Below, piece after piece: positions 5,713 to 10,755 of a stretch of 10,755 nucleotides of DNA. The notes beneath the pieces are model-generated. The model saw nothing but the letters and a program-made list of their open reading frames with translations, was not told the origin of the DNA and did no database searches. Made by a program: the position numbers and the translations under genes. The stretch covers positions 1-10,755 of the forward strand of contig SFNZ01000061.1 of the NCBI GenBank assembly GCA_004552615.1. The letters run 5' to 3'. Source of the DNA: Bacteroidales bacterium (GTDB lineage: Bacteria > Bacteroidota > Bacteroidia > Bacteroidales > UBA932). How positions within the stretch are numbered: the first letter of the stretch is position 1; each line of letters starts with the position of its first letter.

Positions 5713-8190
5713 ATGCAAGTACTCAAATTCGGGGGCAGTTCTCTTGCAGATGCCGTCAATATGCTCAAAGCGGCCGATATCATAGCACGTGCCGTGGATA
5801 GGGACAGGACCATAGTCATTGCCTCTGCCATTTTCGGATGCACCGACACATTGATAAAGATCGGCAATATGGCGGCGGCCCGCGACGGCTCTTACGTGGA
5901 GCTTCTGGACGGGCTTCAGGAAGATCATCGCCGGATCATACACGAGTTGCTTCCGGTGGAGAAGCACGAGGAGTCATGTGAGAGCTGTGACGAGACGTTC
6001 GCATCATTGCGCGGAATTGCGCAGGGAGTATATCTGCTCGGCGAGCTGAGCCCTGCAAGTCTCGACGCCATACAGGGATGCGGAGAACTTCTGTCAAGCC
6101 GGATTCTGGCCACCAAGCTGGCGTCAGTCGGAATTCCTACCAAATGGGTGGATGCCAGGGAGATAATCAGGACCCGCAGCGAGGGCGGCCGCAATGTGGT
6201 GGACACTGCCGTGACATACGCCAATGTCCAGGCAATGATTGATTCCAATCCCATCAAGTCCCTGTTCATCGTCCCGGGCTTCATCGCGTCGGACGAGAAA
6301 GGCCGGATGGTGACTCTCGGACGCGGCGGTTCTGACTATTCCGCATCGCTTTTCGCGGTAGGAAGCAAGGCCCGTTCGCTCGAGACCTGGAAGGATGTTC
6401 CGGGAATGATGACCGCTGACCCGAAAATCGTACCTCAGGCTTCCCTCATAAGCCATATCTCGTACAGGGCCGCCCTGGAGCTTTCCCATTTCGGGGCCAA
6501 GGTGATATATCCTCCGACCATCCAGCCTGTCGTTGCCGGACGCATACCTATATATGTGAAATGTACTTTCGACCCGGACGGACCGGGAACTCTCATCGAG
6601 CAGAATCCGCCGAGGGGAAAGAGCAGGAACAAGATTATCGGCATTTCCAATTCGGACAATATTGCCCTGCTTTCTCTCGAAGGCAGCGGAATGGTGGGCG
6701 TGCCGGGATTTTCCTACAGGCTTTTCCAGACGCTCAGCGAGCACAATATCAGCATTATCCTCATTACACAGGCTTCTTCGGTGAACACGATGTGCGTGGC
6801 GGTGGCGGAGAAGGATGCTGCGATGGCCAAGGAGGCTGCCGACGCTTGTTTCGCTTACGAAATTTCACTCGGCAAGCTTAATCCTCTGAAGGTGGAGACC
6901 GGTTTCTCGATTGTTTGCCTCGTGGGTGACGACATACTGAACCAGAGGGGTACCACCGGCAGGATGCTGGCGGCTCTCGGGCGCAGGAGCATAGGAGTGA
7001 GGGCCGTGGCCCAGGGATCTTCAGAGAGGAACATTTCGGTGATTCTTGCTTCCGAGGATGTCAGGCCGGCAATCCGCTATATCCACAAGGAGTTCTTCGA
7101 GGAGTCATCGTTCAAGGATATCAATCTGTTCATAGCAGGCTACGGTACCGTGGGCAAGGCATTGGTGGACATCATTGCCCGGAACAGGGACAAGATTGCG
7201 CAGCGTACCGGCAAGAGGCTTCATCTTGCAGGACTTTCGAACAGCAGGAAATTCATCCTCGACAAGCAGGGCCTGAAGTTCGACAATATCGAAGGGCAGC
7301 TTGCAGAAGGGCGTTCCGCGGCGAACGATGCTTTCTTCGAGGCCCTTGCGAAGGTGTCGCTGCAGAATTCCGTATTCGTGGACTGTACGGCTTCATCCGA
7401 CATATCATACAAATATCTTAATCTTTTCGAGAGGGGATATTCGGTGGTAGCGAGCAACAAGATTACGTTCGCTGCTCCGTATGTGCAGTATAAGGCCTTG
7501 AAAACCAGCGCGGTAGAGAATGGTGTATCGTTGAAATACGAGACGACTGTAGGCGCGGCCCTGCCGATTCTCGAGTCCATTGCGAGGAGCGTGAACAGCG
7601 GGGACGAGATCAGGAGCATCGAGGCTGTGCTTTCAGGAACGATGAATTATATTTTCAGTACATATAAGGGAGGAGAGGACGGAAAGACGTTCTACGATGT
7701 GGTGAAATATGCCAAGGAGGCCGGTTATTCCGAGCCTGACCCGAGGCTTGACCTGAGCGGAAGGGATGTATTGAGGAAGCTCCTGATTCTTTCCCGTGAG
7801 GCAGGGGCCGAGATAGATGAGGCTGATGTACAGATAGATCCGGTTCTCGGTCCGGAGTTCTTCCAGGGCAAGGTGCCGGAGTTCTTCGAGAAGCTGGCTG
7901 CCAATGAGGAGGCTTTTGCGGCGTCCTACAGGGAGGCTGCATCGAAGGGCCTGAGGCAGCGTTTCGTGGCATCGCTCGTGACTGAGCGCGGAGAGGACGG
8001 GACTGTGAGGTACAAGGCGTCGATGGGTCTGCGTTCGGTAGGACCGGACAATCCGCTTTATTCGCTCTGCGGAACTGACAATGCCGCATTGATCCGCACT
8101 GAGTTCTATCCTTCGCCTCTCGTGGTGCAGGGTGCCGGTGCCGGTGCTTACCAGACCGCCTCAGGTGTCCTGAATGATATTTTGATGTAA
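5713..8190 (+). CDS. thrA: Bifunctional aspartokinase / homoserine dehydrogenase
   Basis: Fusion enzyme for the first and third steps of the aspartate pathway: aspartate to aspartyl phosphate (ATP) and aspartate semialdehyde to homoserine (NAD(P)H). The 825-residue length is normal for ThrA/MetL. The kinase domain (1 to about 295) has KFGGSS (5-10), TLGRGGSDYSA (201-211) and GAKVIYPPTIQP (261-272). Two ACT-type regulatory repeats (about 310-460) include GVPGFSYRLF (329-338), SSVNTMCVAV (355-364) and QGSSERNISVIL (434-445), the kind of site that mediates feedback inhibition. The dehydrogenase domain has GYGTVGKAL (476-484) for the cofactor, TTVGAALPIL (611-620), SGTMNYIFS (641-649) and GYSEPDPRLDLSGRDVLRKL (671-690). 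Whether threonine inhibits it cannot be read off. It follows metX by 14 bp, suggesting a homoserine flow to methionine; no thrB or thrC lies in the window. Confidence 0.95.
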   Translation: MQVLKFGGSSLADAVNMLKAADIIARAVDRDRTIVIASAIFGCTDTLIKIGNMAAARDGSYVELLDGLQEDHRRIIHELLPVEKHEESCESCDETFASLRGIAQGVYLLGELSPASLDAIQGCGELLSSRILATKLASVGIPTKWVDAREIIRTRSEGGRNVVDTAVTYANVQAMIDSNPIKSLFIVPGFIASDEKGRMVTLGRGGSDYSASLFAVGSKARSLETWKDVPGMMTADPKIVPQASLISHISYRAALELSHFGAKVIYPPTIQPVVAGRIPIYVKCTFDPDGPGTLIEQNPPRGKSRNKIIGISNSDNIALLSLEGSGMVGVPGFSYRLFQTLSEHNISIILITQASSVNTMCVAVAEKDAAMAKEAADACFAYEISLGKLNPLKVETGFSIVCLVGDDILNQRGTTGRMLAALGRRSIGVRAVAQGSSERNISVILASEDVRPAIRYIHKEFFEESSFKDINLFIAGYGTVGKALVDIIARNRDKIAQRTGKRLHLAGLSNSRKFILDKQGLKFDNIEGQLAEGRSAANDAFFEALAKVSLQNSVFVDCTASSDISYKYLNLFERGYSVVASNKITFAAPYVQYKALKTSAVENGVSLKYETTVGAALPILESIARSVNSGDEIRSIEAVLSGTMNYIFSTYKGGEDGKTFYDVVKYAKEAGYSEPDPRLDLSGRDVLRKLLILSREAGAEIDEADVQIDPVLGPEFFQGKVPEFFEKLAANEEAFAASYREAASKGLRQRFVASLVTERGEDGTVRYKASMGLRSVGPDNPLYSLCGTDNAALIRTEFYPSPLVVQGAGAGAYQTASGVLNDILM

Positions 8191-8193
8191 GGC

Positions 8194-8238
8194 CCGCACG
8201 CCGCAAAAACGAAATGAAAAACTAAAAAACGCATAAAA
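8194..8238 (+). repeat. 45-bp direct repeat, copy 1 (after thrA)
   Basis: Positions 8194-8238 match 8352-8396 at 43 of 45 bases (differences at 8202/8360 and 8212/8370), offset exactly 158 bp. The copy starts three bases after the thrA stop. Its right half is A-rich, like the translation-initiation region directly before asd, so it looks like a displaced duplicate of the asd 5' leader. Confidence 0.85.
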
Positions 8239-8240
8239 GC

Positions 8241-8328
8241 TGCGAAGCGCCGGATGACAAGGTCATCCGCAATACCCCTCGGGGTGATTGCGAAGCAATG
8301 GGGGTAAGCGAGAATACTTTCATACGCT
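8241..8328. repeat. Hairpin-rich REP-like insert between the two repeats
   Basis: Between the 45-bp copies lies a run of small inverted repeats. CGGATGAC/GTCATCCG (8251-8258, 8262-8269) has triloop AAG. TACCCC/GGGGTA (8273-8278, 8301-8306) encloses ATTGC/GCAAT (8287-8291, 8295-8299), and AGCG/CGCT (8307-8310, 8325-8328) closes the right side. The heptamer GCGAAGC, known to form an unusually stable single-stranded DNA mini-hairpin, occurs twice (8242-8248, 8290-8296). No T-tract follows, so it is not an obvious terminator. It resembles a dispersed REP or MITE-like element, but only one copy is in the window. A near-match -7 (TACTTTC, 8315-8321) is present without a good -33. Confidence 0.5.
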
Positions 8329-8351
8329 GCCTTCCTTCGAAGTCCAGGCCT

Positions 8352-8396
8352 CCGCACGCTGCAAAAACGGAATGAAAAACTAAAAAACGCATAAAA
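8352..8396 (+). repeat. 45-bp direct repeat, copy 2 (asd 5' leader)
   Basis: Second copy of the repeat at 8194-8238 with two mismatches; it ends four bases before the asd ATG and so supplies that gene's A-rich initiation region. This copy is presumably the functional one. Confidence 0.85.
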
Positions 8397-8399
8397 AGT

Positions 8400-9407
8400 A
8401 TGAAAGTAGCAGTTGTTGGTGTGACCGGCCTGGTCGGCACCAGAATGATGGAAGTCCTCGCCGAGAGGAATTTCCCCGTAACCGAATTTTTACCTGTAGC
8501 CTCAGAGCGCTCCGTAGGACGCAAAGTCACATTTGCAGGAAAAGAATATACAGTAATCAGCGCGGATGACGCCATTGCAGCGAAACCTGACCTCGCGATC
8601 TTCTCCGCCGGCGGCGGCCCTTCCAGGGAACTCGCTCCGAGATTTGCGGCCGTTGGTTGCCGCGTCGTTGACAATTCCTCCTGCTGGAGAATGGACCCGA
8701 CCAAGAAACTCGTTGTGCCTGAGGTCAATGCAGATGTCCTCACGGCTGACGACTATATCATTGCCAATCCGAACTGTTCCACCATCCAGATGCTCCTGCC
8801 GTTAGCGCCGCTCCACAGGAAATACCGCATCAAGCGTATTGTCGTTTCCACTTACCAGAGCGTGACCGGCGCCGGCAACAGGGCAGTGGCCCAGATGGAA
8901 GCCGAGAGAGGCGGGGCAGTCTGGGGTGAGTATGCTGCCAAATTCCCTTATCCGATTGACCAGAACATTATTCCTCATATCGACGATTTCACCGAGAACG
9001 GCTATACCAAGGAGGAGATGAAGATGGTCAACGAGACCCATAAGATTCTGGGTGACGATACGATAGGTGTTTCCGCAACGACTGCCCGCGTGCCTGTCAT
9101 CGGAGGCCATTCCGAGTCCGTGAACCTGGAGTTTGAGAAAGATTTCGAGCTTGAGGACGTACGCCGCATCTGGGAGGAGACCCCGGGCGTGACAGTTCAG
9201 GACAATGTCGCAGAGAAGGTATATCCTATGCCTCGTTTTGCCCTCGGACACGATGACGTATTCGTAGGACGCCTGCGCAGGGATTTCTCAGTGAAGTCAG
9301 GCCTCAATTTCTGGTGCGTTTCCGACAATATCCGCAAGGGGGCCGCAACCAACGCGGTCCAGATTGCCGAGGTACTGCTCCAGAAGGGCTTCCTTCCGGC
9401 TGAGTAG
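8400..9407 (+). CDS. asd: Aspartate-semialdehyde dehydrogenase
   Basis: Cytoplasmic enzyme that reduces aspartyl phosphate to aspartate semialdehyde with NADPH, the second step of the aspartate pathway, feeding lysine/diaminopimelate as well as threonine and methionine. The 335-residue product is of normal length for the bacterial type. GVTGLVG (7-13) is the nucleotide-binding loop. NPNCSTIQ (123-130) carries the catalytic Cys126. STYQSVTGAG (150-159) contains the conserved Gln153, and VPVIGGHSESVNLEF (231-245) the catalytic His237. RKGAATNAVQIAE (312-324) completes the cofactor site. It supplies the step between the two halves of the upstream thrA product. The 209-bp repeat-bearing gap before it means it may be transcribed from thrA or from its own weak start signals. 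It is followed after two bases by the nitroreductase-family gene. Confidence 0.95.
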   Translation: MKVAVVGVTGLVGTRMMEVLAERNFPVTEFLPVASERSVGRKVTFAGKEYTVISADDAIAAKPDLAIFSAGGGPSRELAPRFAAVGCRVVDNSSCWRMDPTKKLVVPEVNADVLTADDYIIANPNCSTIQMLLPLAPLHRKYRIKRIVVSTYQSVTGAGNRAVAQMEAERGGAVWGEYAAKFPYPIDQNIIPHIDDFTENGYTKEEMKMVNETHKILGDDTIGVSATTARVPVIGGHSESVNLEFEKDFELEDVRRIWEETPGVTVQDNVAEKVYPMPRFALGHDDVFVGRLRRDFSVKSGLNFWCVSDNIRKGAATNAVQIAEVLLQKGFLPAE

Positions 9408-9409
9408 TT

Positions 9410-10150
9410 ATGGCAGACAATTATCTTGAAAAACGTTACGAGGAGGTGTTCGGGAACGGAACCGCGAAGAAAGTGGTCAAACACGGCGGCCCGTCCCTGA
9501 ACACCCTTCTTGTCAAGAACCGCAGCATCAGGCGTTTCCGTACAGATGCCGAGGTCAGCATTGAGCATCTCCGGACAATCGTCGAGGTGAACACCCGCAT
9601 TGCCTCCGCGATGAACAGGCAGACATTGCGTTTCGCCATTGTTTGCAGGCCGTCATCTTCCGGCCCGGAATCCGACCGGCAGTGCGGCAATATGACTGGC
9701 AGCGGACATCCGGACTACGACGCATTGTGCCGCATCTATTCCCACGGGCAGGCCCGGCGAGTCCCTCCTGCAGCATTCATAGTGATATTCAGCACATTGC
9801 CTGAGGCGCGATACATCGACATTGACCTCGGGATCTCCTTGCAGAGCATGGCCCTCAAGGCCGTGGAGCTCGGCTACAACTGTCTAATGATGGGCAATGT
9901 CCGCCCTGATGAACTGTCTGATGCCGTTTCTGCCGGCCATCCCGACCGCGCCGCCTCCATCTCCAATCTCCATCCTCTGGCCCTTCTCGCCGTCGGCAAA
10001 CCTGACGAAAGCGCTTTCCTCAAGCCCGTTTCCATGTCCGACGCCCCTCTCGACGACACCGGCAGCCCCTCCCCGGACTTCCTCTCCTATTACGACAAGG
10101 ACGGCGTCCACTACGTCCCGAAACTGGTACTTGATGACATTCTTCTGTGA
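9410..10150 (+). CDS. Nitroreductase-family protein
   Basis: FMN-dependent oxidoreductase of the nitroreductase superfamily, 246 residues, probably cytoplasmic and without a signal peptide. The family opening NRSIRRF (37-43) binds the flavin phosphate. ASAMNRQTLRF (65-75) matches the usual N-Q-P-x-RF segment, and DIDLGISLQSMALKAVELGYNCLMMGNV (137-164) is the typical flavin-contacting helix and strand. The tail DGVHYVPKLVLDDIL (231-245) resembles a Bacteroidota subgroup. The N-terminal 35 residues extend beyond the minimal domain. Only two bases separate it from the asd stop codon, so it is almost certainly co-transcribed. No known aspartate-pathway step needs it, and its substrate is unknown. 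Family placement is firm; the role is open. Confidence 0.85.
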   Translation: MADNYLEKRYEEVFGNGTAKKVVKHGGPSLNTLLVKNRSIRRFRTDAEVSIEHLRTIVEVNTRIASAMNRQTLRFAIVCRPSSSGPESDRQCGNMTGSGHPDYDALCRIYSHGQARRVPPAAFIVIFSTLPEARYIDIDLGISLQSMALKAVELGYNCLMMGNVRPDELSDAVSAGHPDRAASISNLHPLALLAVGKPDESAFLKPVSMSDAPLDDTGSPSPDFLSYYDKDGVHYVPKLVLDDILL

Positions 10151-10193
10151 AAAATCCAAACAAATAATCAGAAGGCCATAATCCATTTTAATG

Positions 10194-10243
10194 AATACAC
10201 AAACTTGTGTTACACAACTTTGTGTTTCACAAGTTTGTGTATT
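10194..10243. repeat. Three 15-bp palindromic tandem repeats within a 16-bp inverted repeat
   Basis: Three exact-period units follow one another: ACACAAACTTGTGTT (10197-10211), ACACAACTTTGTGTT (10212-10226) and TCACAAGTTTGTGTA (10227-10241). Each is a near-palindrome (ACACAA...TTGTGT). The outer two also form a perfect 16-bp inverted repeat, 10194-10209 with 10228-10243. It lies 43 bp after the nitroreductase stop, where composition changes. No T-tract follows, so it is a poor terminator; a multi-site protein-binding array, recombination site or dispersed repeat is more likely. Confidence 0.75.
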
Positions 10244-10302
10244 GGGGAAACCGTGCAAAATAACGCCGCTGTTTTCACCGATGGCTATTGGAAACGCAAA
10301 CG

Positions 10303-10327
10303 GTGCAGGGAATGGGCATCCTTGCAC
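10303..10327 (+). terminator. Weak hairpin, possible terminator
   Basis: GTGCA-GG (10303-10309) pairs with CC-t-TGCAC (10320-10327) with one bulged T. The downstream TGTTATTTGGTTTT is only loosely T-rich. It could end the metX-to-nitroreductase transcript, or collect transcription from the opposite gene. Nothing else in 10151-10438 looks like a terminator. Confidence 0.25.
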
Positions 10328-10438
10328 TGTTATTTGGTTTTGCCGTCCGCAGCCTACTTTCTCTCAAGCATTACGGGTTGCGCCATTCTCGTGACACTTC
10401 GGAGTTTCCTAGACTGTCTTTATATTATGGCCAATGTG

Positions 10439-10755
10439 TTATCTGGACTTTCCCAGGGCTTCTAGAAACCATAGAACTTTTTGCCAAAAACCAACTTTCT
10501 TCGGGGTAATACCATCGAGATTGGCTTGCGTAGGTATTAATTCGAGTAAAGAATCTAGTTTTGATTTGTAGTCAATATCGAGTTTGAGAGGACTGGCTTT
10601 TGTTTCGATGCGCGATACAAATAAGGGTATGAGTTTTTTAAGTTTAATGGCTACTATAGGCCAGTTGGTGATACTACGCCTGTTTTGATTAAGCCTATCT
10701 TCATAACACGTAGATAAGAATTTATTTATCTCAGTTTTATTTTTTCGGCATTCCT
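10439..10755 (-). CDS. C-terminal part of an unrecognised protein, cut by the window edge
   Basis: One minus-strand frame is open for 104 codons from the right edge (first full codon 10753-10751) to a TAA at 10441-10439, while the other two minus-strand frames stop within the first 30 bases. No ATG lies in the open part, so the start is beyond the window. The fragment is basic and mixed hydrophobic, with segments such as NRRSITNWPIVAIKLKKLIP in its first half, SKLDSLLELIP in the middle, and the ending KKVGFWQKVLWFLEALGKSR. I do not recognise a family. Codon use is AT-rich (ATA, TTA, CTA, AGA and AAA recur), unlike the GC-rich codons of the neighbouring genes, which suggests transfer. It converges on the nitroreductase gene. 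Confidence 0.5.
   Translation of the reverse strand, partial: ECRKNKTEINKFLSTCYEDRLNQNRRSITNWPIVAIKLKKLIPLFVSRIETKASPLKLDIDYKSKLDSLLELIPTQANLDGITPKKVGFWQKVLWFLEALGKSR

Noticed and set aside
7655..8206. 183-codon minus-strand frame opposite the 3' end of thrA
   Set aside because: Low-complexity Arg/Pro/Ser composition is typical of the antisense of GC-rich coding DNA; the thrA frame is conserved throughout.
8251..8269. Terminator between thrA and asd
   Set aside because: The 8-bp hairpin is strong but no T-tract follows on either strand, so it was grouped with the REP-like insert.
10191..10394. 67-codon plus-strand frame starting in the 15-bp repeats
   Set aside because: Its N-terminus is only the translated repeat array and the rest has no protein-like pattern; the DNA repeat explains it better.

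Overview
The window looks like a chromosomal segment from a member of the Bacteroidota, probably Bacteroidales. Three intergenic sites match the phylum's -7 promoter element (TAnnTTTG), one of them with a well-spaced -33 TTG. Start codons follow A-rich stretches rather than strong Shine-Dalgarno sequences, and aspartokinase is fused to homoserine dehydrogenase. The genes are fairly GC-rich, which would suit Alistipes/Rikenellaceae or related gut Bacteroidales, but the genus is a guess.

Left block (about 1-4132): a phosphate-ester cassette. On the minus strand, a glycerol-1-phosphate dehydrogenase-family enzyme overlaps a downstream organophosphate:phosphate antiporter (GlpT/UhpT family) in a TGATG junction, followed by an intrinsic terminator. 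A LacI-family regulator is transcribed divergently from a 56-bp gap. Together they suggest regulated uptake of a glycerol-phosphate-like compound and its interconversion with dihydroxyacetone phosphate.

Middle (4133-4675): a 543-bp non-coding stretch with much structure. It holds a minus-strand promoter and terminator that could make a ~55-nt RNA, a strong plus-strand promoter with a perfect 20-bp palindrome at its expected start site, a possible 8-residue leader peptide, a GC-rich RNA with several long complementary arms, and a second promoter just before metX.

Right block (4676-10150): an aspartate-family amino-acid gene row on the plus strand: metX, fused thrA, asd and a nitroreductase-family gene. 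AK, Asd, HSD and MetX take aspartate to O-acetylhomoserine, the entry to methionine. The 209-bp gap between thrA and asd holds a 45-bp direct duplication flanking a hairpin-rich, REP-like insert.

Right edge (10151-10755): composition becomes AT-rich. Three 15-bp palindromic tandem repeats lie here, then the 3' end of an unrecognised minus-strand gene with AT-rich codon use that runs off the window. This looks like the border of acquired DNA.
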